Shown here: one piece after another, positions 33,951 through 42,273 of the stretch
Numbering within the stretch: position 1 is the stretch's first letter
How the letters are laid out: every line of letters starts with the position of its first letter
NCBI RefSeq assembly: GCF_040276085.1
Contig: NZ_JBELOK010000001.1
Coordinates: 62,001 to 126,000, forward strand
Direction of reading: 5' to 3'
DNA: 64,000 nucleotides
Source of the DNA: Castellaniella sp040276085
Lineage (GTDB): Bacteria; Pseudomonadota; Gammaproteobacteria; Burkholderiales; Burkholderiaceae_B
The notes under the pieces: model-generated
What the model was told of the DNA's origin: nothing
The model's database searches: none
What the model saw: only the letters and a program-made list of their open reading frames with translations
Position numbers and translations under genes: made by a program

Positions 33951-34651
33951 CCGCACCTTCTCATCTGGCCTTGTTTGATCTGGACCACACCCTCCTGCCC
34001 TTTGACAGCGATTATCAGTGGGCCGATTTCCTGGCCCGCACCGGCCGGGCGGGCGACCCCGCCGCCGCCCAGGCGCGCAACGATAATCTGATGCGCCGAT
34101 ACAACGAAGGGGTGCTGTCGGCCGAAGAAGCCGCCGACTTCATGCTGGGGCTGCTGACACTGGCAGAGCCCACCCAGCTGGCACAGTGGCATCAGGATTA
34201 CATGGCCGCAGTGGTACTGCCGGGGATCCTGCCTGCCGCGCAAGCCCTGGTGGCCGAACACCAGTCACGTGGCGACTTGTGTGCCATCGTGACAGCCACC
34301 AATTCCTTTGTGACTGCCCCCATCGCCCAGGCGCTGGGCATCAGCCACCTGATTGCCACCGTGCCACAACAAGATGCCAATGGCCGCTACACCGGCCGTT
34401 TTGAAGGCACTCCCAGCTTCAAGGCCGGCAAAGTACTGCGGGTGCGCAGCTGGCTGGCCGCCCAAGACAGGCAGCTGGAAGACTTTGCGGAATCCTGGTT
34501 CTACAGTGATTCACTGAATGATTTACCGCTGCTCGAGGTGGTGACCCACCCGGTGGCCACCAACCCCAGCCCTGCCCTGCGCGAGCTTGCAGAAAGCCGT
34601 CATTGGCGTGTGCTGGATCTGTTTGCGGACATGCAGGATACAAAGTCTTAA
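33947..34651 (+). CDS. HAD-superfamily phosphatase, subfamily IB
   Basis: The 234-residue protein is a SerB-like HAD hydrolase. The nucleophile motif is LFDLDHTLL (D11 and D13), motif II is VTATNSFV, and motif IV is YSDSLNDLPLLEVV. Homologues of this size are often annotated as histidinol-phosphatase-like or phosphoserine-phosphatase-like; the substrate is not determinable here. It is translationally coupled to hda (ATGA overlap) and followed 12 bp later by pcnB, an arrangement I recall from other Burkholderiales. Confidence 0.88.
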   Translation: MTAPSHLALFDLDHTLLPFDSDYQWADFLARTGRAGDPAAAQARNDNLMRRYNEGVLSAEEAADFMLGLLTLAEPTQLAQWHQDYMAAVVLPGILPAAQALVAEHQSRGDLCAIVTATNSFVTAPIAQALGISHLIATVPQQDANGRYTGRFEGTPSFKAGKVLRVRSWLAAQDRQLEDFAESWFYSDSLNDLPLLEVVTHPVATNPSPALRELAESRHWRVLDLFADMQDTKS

Positions 34652-34663
34652 AATACGCGCCAT

Positions 34664-36046
34664 ATGCTTAAGCAGACCATCAAACATTTCGTCTCGCGGC
34701 TTTTCGCCGCGCCGCCCAGTGGCCCGGTGCGCCTGTCACACGACAAGCACGGCATCGACCGCCGACTGGTCTCCCGTCACGCGATCAAGGTCTGCGAAGT
34801 CCTGAACCAGCACGGTTTTGACGCCTACATTGTGGGCGGCGCCGTGCGCGACCTGATCGTTGGCCTGCAACCCAAAGACTTCGACGTGGCCACCAACGCC
34901 ACACCCAACCAGATCCGCCCGCTGTTTCGCCGGGCGCGCATCATCGGCCGGCGCTTTCAGCTGGTGCACGTGGTGTTTGGCCAGGAGATCATTGAAACCT
35001 CTACGTTTCGCGCACCGGCCTCGGGCACACAAGAAACCGACGAGCACGGGCGCATCCTGCGCGACAACGAATTCGGCACCCATGAAGAAGACGCCGCGCG
35101 GCGTGATTTCACCATCAACGCGCTGTACTACGATCCTCTCAAAGAAGAAGTGATCGACTTCCACCAGGGTGTGGCCGATCTTAAAAACCGGGTGGTTCGC
35201 ATGATTGGCGACCCCGAAACCCGGTTTCGCGAAGACCCGGTCCGCATGCTGCGGGCCCTGCGCTTTCAGGCCAAGCTGGGGGCGCGCATCGACCCCGCCA
35301 CCGAGGCTCCCATCAGCCAGTTGGCTTCGCTGATCGAGCACGTGCCAGCCTCACGCCTGTTCGATGAAACCCTCAAGCTGCTTACCTGTGGCCATGCCAT
35401 GGATTGCCTACGCGAGCTTCGGCGCTCGGGCCTCACCAAAAGCCTGATCCCCCTGATCGACCGCATTTTTGAAGAAGAAGGCGGCGAGGCCTTTGTCGAA
35501 ATCGCACTGTCACGCACAGACGCACGGGTGCGTTCGGGCAAGCCTGTCAGCCCCAGCTTTCTGTTTGCGGCACTGCTGTGGCGTCTGGTGCAAAAGCGCT
35601 GGGTACGGCTGGTGGCACAAGACGTACAGCGCAACGAGGCCCTGATCCGGGCGGCCGACTCCGTCATCGACGAGCAAATGGACAAGCTGGCCATCCAGCG
35701 CCGGCATCAGGCGGACATGCGCGAAATCTGGCTGATGCAGGCACGTTTTGAGCGTGCTACCGTGCGCTCGATCTGGCGCATGATGGAGCAGCCGCGGTTT
35801 CGTGCCTCGGTGGATTTTCTGCAATTGCGCGCCGAATCCCGCGAAGTGGACAGCGTGCTGGCGCAATGGTGGATGGATCTGGCCAACAGCGGCGACGACC
35901 ACCGCAGCCAGATGATCGACACCTGGCAGGCAGGGCACGCCGGTGCCCGGCGCATCGGGGCCGGCACCACCCGCAAACGGCGGCGGCGGCGCAAATCCAG
36001 CGGCCACAAAGAAGCGCAGGATAGCGCCCCCGACACTGCTGAATGA
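34664..36046 (+). CDS. pcnB: Poly(A) polymerase I
   Basis: The 460-residue nucleotidyltransferase adds 3' poly(A) tails that mark RNA for decay. Nucleotidyltransferase-family motifs are clear: YIVGGAVRDLIVGLQPKDFDVATNATP (metal-binding Asp pair), RRFQLVHVVFG, ARRDFTINALYYDP and RFREDPVRMLRALRFQAKLG. The last 25 residues are very basic (RKRRRRRKSSGHKE), as in PcnB of gammaproteobacteria, and probably bind RNA. The basic N-terminus is long. It overlaps folK by 4 nt. PcnB rather than a CCA-adding enzyme is favoured by length and the basic tail. Confidence 0.9.
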   Translation: MLKQTIKHFVSRLFAAPPSGPVRLSHDKHGIDRRLVSRHAIKVCEVLNQHGFDAYIVGGAVRDLIVGLQPKDFDVATNATPNQIRPLFRRARIIGRRFQLVHVVFGQEIIETSTFRAPASGTQETDEHGRILRDNEFGTHEEDAARRDFTINALYYDPLKEEVIDFHQGVADLKNRVVRMIGDPETRFREDPVRMLRALRFQAKLGARIDPATEAPISQLASLIEHVPASRLFDETLKLLTCGHAMDCLRELRRSGLTKSLIPLIDRIFEEEGGEAFVEIALSRTDARVRSGKPVSPSFLFAALLWRLVQKRWVRLVAQDVQRNEALIRAADSVIDEQMDKLAIQRRHQADMREIWLMQARFERATVRSIWRMMEQPRFRASVDFLQLRAESREVDSVLAQWWMDLANSGDDHRSQMIDTWQAGHAGARRIGAGTTRKRRRRRKSSGHKEAQDSAPDTAE

Positions 36047-36516
36047 GCCATACAGCCTACATTGGCCTGGGGGCCAACCTGGGTGATGCGGCCGAGGCCA
36101 TCCAGGGCGCTGCCCAAGAATTGGCGGCCACGCCCGACATCCAGGCCCTGCGCCTGTCGCCGCTATACGGCAGCGCACCGGTGGGCTGCACAGGCCCCGA
36201 TTACGTCAACGCAGTGGCAGAAATCCATACAACACTGCAACCAGCCGCGCTGCTGGCAGCACTGCAAGCCATCGAACAGGCACACGGCCGCGAACGTCCC
36301 TACCGTAATGCGCCGCGTACGCTGGATCTGGATCTGCTGTGGTTTGACGGAAAAACCATCGACACGCCAACCTTGACAGTGCCGCATCCACGCATGCATC
36401 TGCGCGCCTTTGTGCTGCAGCCCCTGCGGGATCTGGCACCTGATCTGGTGCTGCCCCAAGGCAATCTGGCAGATCTGCTTGCACGCTGCGCAGATCAGGA
36501 CATCCACCCACTGTAA
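36043..36516 (+). CDS. folK: 6-hydroxymethyl-7,8-dihydropterin pyrophosphokinase
   Basis: The 157-residue folate-pathway enzyme transfers pyrophosphate from ATP to 6-hydroxymethyl-dihydropterin. The start YIGLGANLGD, the SPLYGSAPVGCTGPDYVNAVAEI segment, and the signature RPYRNAPRTLDLDLLWFDG with its metal-binding Asp residues are all present, then LTVPHPRMHLRAFVLQPL. ATGA overlap with pcnB indicates coupling. folA follows after 69 bp. Confidence 0.95.
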   Translation: MSHTAYIGLGANLGDAAEAIQGAAQELAATPDIQALRLSPLYGSAPVGCTGPDYVNAVAEIHTTLQPAALLAALQAIEQAHGRERPYRNAPRTLDLDLLWFDGKTIDTPTLTVPHPRMHLRAFVLQPLRDLAPDLVLPQGNLADLLARCADQDIHPL

Positions 36517-36585
36517 GCACGGGTGGCAATCAAGCGCATCAGCTGGTTTACACTGGGCGCTTTCCCTACTGCCCTACCCTTGACC

Positions 36586-37098
36586 ATGCCTCATACTCCC
36601 CTCATCCGGCTGGTGGTTGCCTACACCGATGAACGCGTGATCGGGCGCGATGGCGGCATGCCCTGGCATTTGCCGGGCGACCTTGCGCACTTTAAACGCA
36701 GCACGCTGGGCCATCCGGTGATCATGGGCCGCAAAACCTGGCTGTCAATTGGCCGCCCGCTACCGGGCCGACGCAATCTGGTGCTTAGCCGGGACACCTC
36801 GTTTAGCGTGCCTGGCGTGGAATGTTTTGAATCTCTGGATGCGGCACTGGCAAGCTGCCAGGACGCACAGATTGTCTGCGTGATTGGCGGCGAACAGATT
36901 TTCAAGCAGGCGCTGCCACTGGCCGACCAGGTAATTGCCACTGAAATCCATGCCAATTTAGCTGGTGATACCTGGTTTCCGGCGCTGCCGGCAGGCCAAT
37001 GGCAAGAGACAGAACGCCTGCCTCAGCCGGCGGGCGAGAACCCGCTTAGCTACGACTTTGTGACATATCAGCGGATACCCGGCACAAAACCTGCGTGA
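36586..37098 (+). CDS. folA: Dihydrofolate reductase
   Basis: The 170-residue enzyme reduces dihydrofolate to tetrahydrofolate with NADPH. Motifs are VIGRDGGMPWHLPGDLAHFKRSTLGHPVIMGRKTW (substrate-site acidic residue, here Asp, and NADPH loop), the GRRNLVLSRD segment and VIGGEQIFKQAL. The ATG at 36586 gives the family length; a 21-residue upstream frame has no similarity. No strong ribosome binding site is seen. It supplies folate cofactor to the glycine cleavage system encoded next door on the opposite strand. Confidence 0.94.
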   Translation: MPHTPLIRLVVAYTDERVIGRDGGMPWHLPGDLAHFKRSTLGHPVIMGRKTWLSIGRPLPGRRNLVLSRDTSFSVPGVECFESLDAALASCQDAQIVCVIGGEQIFKQALPLADQVIATEIHANLAGDTWFPALPAGQWQETERLPQPAGENPLSYDFVTYQRIPGTKPA

Positions 37099-37141
37099 TG
37101 TATTGGCTGCCTTAAGCAAAGGCGGCCTGCGCCAGGCGCAC

Positions 37142-37164
37142 GCCAGCCAGATCAACTGGCTGGC
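37142..37164. terminator. Hairpin between convergent folA and the tautomerase gene
   Basis: GCCAGCCAG and CTGGCTGGC form a perfect 9-bp stem with an ATCAA loop, in the 77-bp gap between the two stop codons. There is no clear T-run on either side, so termination is uncertain. Confidence 0.4.
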
Positions 37165-37175
37165 ATCTTGCCCGC

Positions 37176-37388
37176 TTAGCTGGCAGCCTTTGCGCGCGCC
37201 CGAATAGCGGTCACGGGCTCGCCAGCGATCCCCCAGTTGTCGGTATCCACTTCCTCGATGACCACGAAAGTGGTTTTGGGATTTTTACCCAGGACATCAA
37301 CCAGCAACTGCGTGGCACCCTGCATCAGGCGGGCTTTTTGATCAGCGGTGACGCCCTCGCGGGTAATCTTGATATTTACATACGGCAT
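37176..37388 (-). CDS. 4-oxalocrotonate tautomerase-family protein
   Basis: The 70-residue protein starts MPYVNIKITREG. Removal of Met exposes Pro1, the catalytic base of this superfamily, and Arg10 (ITREG) lies near the expected active-site position. The rest (TADQKARLMQGATQLLVDVLGKNPKTTFVVIEEVDTDNWGIAG) fits the 2-hydroxymuconate/4-OT-like subunit pattern. It begins 17 bp after the gcvP stop on the same strand and so is probably the last gene of the glycine cleavage operon, although no tautomerase step is known in that pathway. The ATG at 37388 is required to place Pro next to the N-terminus. Confidence 0.88.
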   Translation of the reverse strand: MPYVNIKITREGVTADQKARLMQGATQLLVDVLGKNPKTTFVVIEEVDTDNWGIAGEPVTAIRARAKAAS

Positions 37389-37405
37389 GGTGCTTTCCTT
37401 GGTAG

Positions 37406-40291
37406 TCAGACGGTTGCCGGCACAGGTGACGCGTAGGCCTCGACCGGCGGGCAGGCGCAACTGAGATTGCGGTCTCCCCAGGCATTATCCACCCGGGCCA
37501 CAGGTGGCCAGTACTTGCGGTCTGCCATACCGGGCAAGGGATAGGCTGCTTGCTCACGCGTGTAGGGGTGCGTCCAGTCTTGTACCAGCAACACTGCTGC
37601 CGGGTGCGGCGCATTGACCAGTACGTTGTCTTCCAGCGGCTGTTCACCCCGCTCGACTGCCGCGATCTCTTGCCGGATGGCAATCATGGCATCGATAAAG
37701 CGATCCAGCTCTTCGACCCCTTCGGATTCGGTGGGCTCGACCATCAGCGTGCCAGCCACCGGGAAGCTCATGGTGGGCGCATGGAAGCCGTAATCCATCA
37801 GGCGCTTGGCGATATCTTCGGCGCCGATCCCGCTGGCATCCTTGATTGGCCGGATATCCAGAATGCACTCGTGCGCGACGCGCGACTTGGGGCCGGCCGC
37901 GTACAGGATGGGATAGTGCGGCGCCAGGCGTGTGACCAGATAATTGGCGTTAAGAATGGCCACCTGTGTTGCGCGACGCAGGCCGCTGGCACCCATCATC
38001 GTGATGTACAGGGTTGAGATTGGCAAAATGCTGGCCGAGCCATAGGGGGCCGCCGACACCGGCCCCGATTGGCCGGCAGGCAAGCGGCCGTCTTCGCCCA
38101 CCAGCCCGGGCAGGTAGGGCGCCAGGTGCGCGCGCACGGCCACAGGGCCCACGCCCGGCCCGCCACCCCCGTGGGGGATACAAAAGGTTTTGTGCAAATT
38201 AAGGTGCGAGACATCCGACCCAAAGCGCCCAGGCTGGGCCACACCCACCATGGCGTTCATGTTGGCACCATCCAGGTACACCTGGCCGCCGGCATCATGG
38301 ATGAGCGCGCAGATCTCGGTGACCGTGGTTTCAAACACGCCATGGGTGGAGGGATAGGTGATCATCAGGGCGGCCAGATGGTCGCCGACTTCGGCCACTT
38401 TGGCGCGCAGATCAGCCATATCGATGCTGCCGTGATCATCGGAAGCCACGACCACCACATCCATCCCGGCCAAATGCGCCGAGGCGGGATTGGTGCCGTG
38501 TGCCGAAGCGGGGATCAGGCAGACATTGCGCTGATGATTGCCATTGGCCTGGTGATAGCCACGGATGGCCAGCAGACCGGAGTACTCGCCCTGGGCGCCC
38601 GAATTGGGCTGCAGGCTGACGCGATCGTAGCCGGTGATCTCGCACAGTGCCGAGGAAAGACGCTCGATCATGTCCTGGTAGCCCTGGGCCTGGCCGGCCG
38701 GGGCAAACGGGTGCATGTTGGCAAACTCGGGCCAGGTGATGGGAATCATCTCGGCCGCGGCATTGAGTTTCATGGTGCACGAACCCAGCGGGATCATGGT
38801 GCGATCCAGGGCCAGGTCTTTGTCGGCCAGGGCGCGCAGATAGCGCAGCATATCGGTTTCGGACTTGACGCGCGAGAACGCCGGATGCGCAAGAATGGGG
38901 CCCTGGCGATGCAGCGACGCGGGGATACCATCGCCTGCTGCGGTGAAATCGGGGGCCACGCGGGTTTTTGCCGTGCCGGCGGCAAATACGCTGAGCAGCA
39001 CCTCGATATCATCGGGCGTTACGGTTTCGTCCAGCGACAAGGCCACGTGGGTGTCATTGACACGGCGCAGGTTCAGCCCACCATCCACGGCAGCGTCCAG
39101 CACCGCCTGGGTATGGCTGCCGCACTGCAGATGCAAGGTATCAAACCAACTGTCGTTGCACACCTCAACGCCCATGGCACGCAAGGCTGCAGCCAACTGA
39201 GTGGTGCGGGTGGCCACGCGCTGGGCAATTTTCCGGATGCCAACGGGGCCATGCCACACCGCATACATGGCGGCCATCACGGCCAGCAGCACTTGCGCGG
39301 TACAGATATTGGAGGTGGCTTTTTCACGGCGGATATGTTGCTCGCGCGTTTGCAAGGCCAGGCGCAGGGCGGACGCACCGCGCACATCTTGCGAGACACC
39401 CACCAGACGGCCGGGCAAGTTGCGTTTGTAGGCATCCTTGCACGCCATAAAACCGGCGTGCGGACCGCCATAGCCCATGGGCACACCAAAACGCTGACTG
39501 GAGCCCACGGCAATATCCGCGCCCCACTGGCCCGGAGGCGCCAGCAAGGCCAGTGCGAGAAGATCGGTGGCCACGGCCACAATGGCCCCGGCCTCATGGG
39601 CCTGTTGTGCCAAAGCCTGATAATCGGCGACTCCGCCCAGGCTATGCGGATATTGCAACAAGACGCCGAAACAATCGGGCAGGCCGGCGGACTCATCGCC
39701 CACCACCACATCAATGCCAAGGCCGGCAGCCCGGGTACGCACAACCTCGAGGGTTTGCGGATGCACGTGCTGCGACACAAAAAACTGGCTGGATTTTGCC
39801 CGTGAGACGCGCCGGGCCAGTGTCATGGCTTCGGCGGCGGCAGTGGCTTCGTCCAGCAGGGATGAGTTGGCGATATCCAGGCCGGTGAGATCGGTGATCA
39901 TGGTCTGGAAAATCAGCAAGGCCTCGAGGCGCCCCTGGGAGATCTCCGGCTGGTAGGGTGTGTATGCGGTGTACCAGGCAGGATTTTCGAGAATGTTGCG
40001 CAAAATCACGTGGGGCACATGGGTGCCGTAGTAGCCCTGGCCAATAAAGCTGCGCAGCACCTGGTTGCGCGACGCAATGGTTTTAAGATCCGCCAGCGCT
40101 TCAACCTCATCCATGGCATCAGGCAGATCCAGGTAAGGTGCTTCGGACAGAATGTTTTGAGGTACCACTTCGTCGATCAGGGCATCCAGGCTGGATACGC
40201 CGATAGCGGCCAACATGGCCTGCTGATCAGACTCGGACGGCCCAATATGACGGGCAACAAATTCGGATTGCGAAGCAACATCGCGCGACAT
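37406..40291 (-). CDS. gcvP: Glycine dehydrogenase (decarboxylating), P-protein
   Basis: The 961-residue PLP enzyme decarboxylates glycine and passes the aminomethyl group to lipoyl-GcvH. It is the single-chain form, with N- and C-terminal halves. The N-terminal stretch FVARHIGPSESDQQAML, GQGYYGTHVP, the C-half PNSGAQGEYSGLLAIRGYH, then HGTNPASAHLAGM and the PLP-lysine region SHLNLHKTFCIPHGGGGPG are all recognisable. The ATG at 40291 is chosen; a longer frame adds six residues from a weaker start. It lies third in the gcvT-gcvH-gcvP-tautomerase operon behind a glycine riboswitch. Confidence 0.96.
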   Translation of the reverse strand: MSRDVASQSEFVARHIGPSESDQQAMLAAIGVSSLDALIDEVVPQNILSEAPYLDLPDAMDEVEALADLKTIASRNQVLRSFIGQGYYGTHVPHVILRNILENPAWYTAYTPYQPEISQGRLEALLIFQTMITDLTGLDIANSSLLDEATAAAEAMTLARRVSRAKSSQFFVSQHVHPQTLEVVRTRAAGLGIDVVVGDESAGLPDCFGVLLQYPHSLGGVADYQALAQQAHEAGAIVAVATDLLALALLAPPGQWGADIAVGSSQRFGVPMGYGGPHAGFMACKDAYKRNLPGRLVGVSQDVRGASALRLALQTREQHIRREKATSNICTAQVLLAVMAAMYAVWHGPVGIRKIAQRVATRTTQLAAALRAMGVEVCNDSWFDTLHLQCGSHTQAVLDAAVDGGLNLRRVNDTHVALSLDETVTPDDIEVLLSVFAAGTAKTRVAPDFTAAGDGIPASLHRQGPILAHPAFSRVKSETDMLRYLRALADKDLALDRTMIPLGSCTMKLNAAAEMIPITWPEFANMHPFAPAGQAQGYQDMIERLSSALCEITGYDRVSLQPNSGAQGEYSGLLAIRGYHQANGNHQRNVCLIPASAHGTNPASAHLAGMDVVVVASDDHGSIDMADLRAKVAEVGDHLAALMITYPSTHGVFETTVTEICALIHDAGGQVYLDGANMNAMVGVAQPGRFGSDVSHLNLHKTFCIPHGGGGPGVGPVAVRAHLAPYLPGLVGEDGRLPAGQSGPVSAAPYGSASILPISTLYITMMGASGLRRATQVAILNANYLVTRLAPHYPILYAAGPKSRVAHECILDIRPIKDASGIGAEDIAKRLMDYGFHAPTMSFPVAGTLMVEPTESEGVEELDRFIDAMIAIRQEIAAVERGEQPLEDNVLVNAPHPAAVLLVQDWTHPYTREQAAYPLPGMADRKYWPPVARVDNAWGDRNLSCACPPVEAYASPVPATV

Positions 40292-40383
40292 GGAAATCTC
40301 CGGGAACAAACAAGGGCGGAGTTAACACCCCGCCAAATCAAACTGCCGCCCGGCACACAGACGTGCACGCGGGCAGGTGCGCA

Positions 40384-40755
40384 TCAGGCCTGGGCCTGAT
40401 AGGCCTGGGCGTCCAGCAGGCCATCGACATCAGCTGCGTGATCGGGGCGGATCTTGAAGATCCACTGATCGAATGCACCTTGGTTGATGAGCGCGGGCTC
40501 GTCGTTCAGGGCCTCGTTGAAGGCGATGATCTCGCCGGCAATGGGCGCATAAATATCGGAGGCCGCCTTGACGGACTCGACAACAGCAGCGGTTTCGCCC
40601 GCGGCCAGATGGGCACCCACCTGGACATCGCCGACAAAAACCAGATCGCCCAGCTGGTCTTGGGCATCGTCAGTAATGCCAACCAGAAAGCAGTCGCCGT
40701 CGGCCTTGACCCACTCGTGGGAAGCCGTGTATTTGCGGTCGTTGGGAATGGACAT
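40384..40755 (-). CDS. gcvH: Glycine cleavage system H protein
   Basis: The 123-residue lipoyl carrier shuttles the aminomethyl intermediate between P, T and L proteins. The lipoylated residue is K63 in AVVESVKAASDIYAP. KYTASHEWVKADGD at the N-terminus and a GLLDAQAYQ C-terminus are typical. The ATG at 40755 is chosen. The 92-bp gap to gcvP contains an imperfect GC-rich hairpin (about 40343-40378 on the minus strand) that could modulate expression. Confidence 0.96.
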   Translation of the reverse strand: MSIPNDRKYTASHEWVKADGDCFLVGITDDAQDQLGDLVFVGDVQVGAHLAAGETAAVVESVKAASDIYAPIAGEIIAFNEALNDEPALINQGAFDQWIFKIRPDHAADVDGLLDAQAYQAQA

Positions 40756-40826
40756 GGTGTACCCCGTGATCGTGATGGATAACAAACAAGAAAAATGAAC
40801 CGGCCGGCCTGACGCCTGCCGGGGAA

Positions 40827-41906
40827 TCAGACCAGCGCCTGGCCGTTGCGCACAAACGGTGGGCGGACGAGCTCGGCCGGCAGCCATTTGCCACGAATTT
40901 CAACCTCGACGTGCTCGCCCGGCTCGCAGCCGGCCGGTACGCGTGCCAGGCCAATGGAAAAGCCCAACGTGGGCGCCATAGTGCCACTGGTGATCTGGCC
41001 TTCGCCCTGTGGCGTGCGCACTTTCATGTGGCCGCGCATAATGCCGCGCTCAAGCAGCTTGAGACCCAGAAGCTGGTGATCACGCGAGGCGGACTCGAGG
41101 GCGTCACGGCCCACGAAACGGCGGGTTTCGTCTTTAAGCGAGACGGTCCAGGCCAGGCCGGACTCTAGGGGATGAACGGTTTCGTCCATATCCTGGCCGT
41201 AGAGATTCATGCCGGCTTCGAGGCGCAAGGTATCGCGTGCACCCAGGCCGCAGGGATGCACGCCGGCGGACGCCAGGGCTTCCCAGAAAGCTTGCACCGC
41301 TGTGACAGGGAGGACGATTTCAAAGCCGTCTTCACCGGTATAGCCCGTGCGGGCCACCAGAGTGTTTTCGTCGACCATGGTGCCATTGAAAGGTTTGAGG
41401 TCCTGGGTGGCGGCTTTCCACTCGGGGCGCACGGCCCAGACGGTGTCACGCGCCTTGGGGCCTTGCACGGCGATCATGGCCAGATCGCGGCGCGGCGTGA
41501 TGGTGACACCAAATGGCTGGGCCTGCTCTTTCATCCAGGCGATGTCTTTGTCGGCAGTGCCGGCATTGACCACCACGCGCCAGCGGTCGGAGGCAAAGAA
41601 GTAGACGATGAGGTCGTCGATGACGCCGCCATTGGGCAGCAGCATGCACGAGTACAGAGCCTTGCCCGGTGTGCCGGCAATCTTGCCCACATCATTGGCC
41701 AGCAAATGGCGCAGGAAATCGGGGGCGGAGGCACCCGTGACGTCGACGTTGAGCATGTGCGAGACATCGAACATGCCCACGGCCTGACGCACGGCGTGGT
41801 GTTCTTCGAGTTGCGAGCCATAGGCCAGTGGCATATCCCAGCCGCCAAAATCAACGATCTTGGCGCCAAGTGCAACGTGGGTATCAAACAGAGGTGTCCG
41901 GGACAT
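40827..41906 (-). CDS. gcvT: Glycine cleavage system aminomethyltransferase, T protein
   Basis: The 359-residue tetrahydrofolate-dependent enzyme releases ammonia and forms 5,10-methylene-THF from aminomethyl-lipoyl-GcvH. Features are FGGWDMPLAYGSQLEEHHAVR, the MFDVSHM motif, YSCMLLPNGGVIDDLIVY with the catalytic Asp region, RTGYTGEDGFEI, and a C-terminal barrel with SGTMAPTLGFSIGLARVP. It is the first gene of the operon, starting 43 nt after the glycine riboswitch. The nearest ribosome binding site is weak (GGAG, 11 nt before ATG). Confidence 0.96.
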   Translation of the reverse strand: MSRTPLFDTHVALGAKIVDFGGWDMPLAYGSQLEEHHAVRQAVGMFDVSHMLNVDVTGASAPDFLRHLLANDVGKIAGTPGKALYSCMLLPNGGVIDDLIVYFFASDRWRVVVNAGTADKDIAWMKEQAQPFGVTITPRRDLAMIAVQGPKARDTVWAVRPEWKAATQDLKPFNGTMVDENTLVARTGYTGEDGFEIVLPVTAVQAFWEALASAGVHPCGLGARDTLRLEAGMNLYGQDMDETVHPLESGLAWTVSLKDETRRFVGRDALESASRDHQLLGLKLLERGIMRGHMKVRTPQGEGQITSGTMAPTLGFSIGLARVPAGCEPGEHVEVEIRGKWLPAELVRPPFVRNGQALV

Positions 41907-41949
41907 GGTGAGAAGGGCTCCATTGCGATAGAACGGCAGGGTTGCCGGC

Positions 41950-42155
41950 AGCGCCCTTCTGTCCTTTTGCCTGAGAGTTGCCCCACACAGCGGGGGTTCA
42001 CCTTCGGCGCCCGCCCCAGGTAAAACCGGGCGAGTCTCTCCAGAATGCTGCGATGCGCGTGCGGCATCATGGGGATGGTACGGGGTGCCTGAGCGATTCT
42101 GGGCGAATTGCGCCTTCGGCGGCCGTCAAACAACAGACGGCGCTCTCCCACCCAC
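41950..42155 (-). promoter_or_regulatory. Tandem glycine riboswitch upstream of gcvT
   Basis: Two glycine aptamers lie in series on the minus strand. The first (about 42153-42078) has GGGAGAGCGCCG, GCCGCCGAAGGCGCAA and CGCTCAGGCACC. The second (about 42045-41950) has GGAGAGACTCGCCC, GCGCCGAAGGTGAACC, GGGGCAACTCTCAGGCAAA and AGGACAGAAG. These are the conserved core elements of the gcvT RNA element. The tandem type acts as a glycine-dependent switch, usually turning the glycine cleavage operon on. No separate terminator hairpin was obvious, so control may be at translation. Confidence 0.93.
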
Positions 42156-42174
42156 ATCGGGTGACAGCAAAGGC

Positions 42175-42203
42175 AAAATATACCCTGAAACAGGCCAGGT
42201 CAA
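42175..42203 (-). promoter_or_regulatory. Sigma70 promoter of the gcv operon
   Basis: On the minus strand TTGACC (42203-42198) and TATTTT (42180-42175) are spaced by 17 bp. A start about 7 bp further on would be near 42168, just upstream of the first riboswitch aptamer. Spacing and location agree well. Confidence 0.7.
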
Positions 42204-42273
42204 CAATCCGCAATAGAGACCAGGACTTGCCACCGGCAAGATACGTTGGCCTGCCAGGACTCCTCAGGCAGGC

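Noticed and set aside
38069..39805. 578-codon open frame antisense to gcvP
   Set aside because: gcvP is unmistakable on the other strand; the antisense product is Gly/His-rich low-information sequence.
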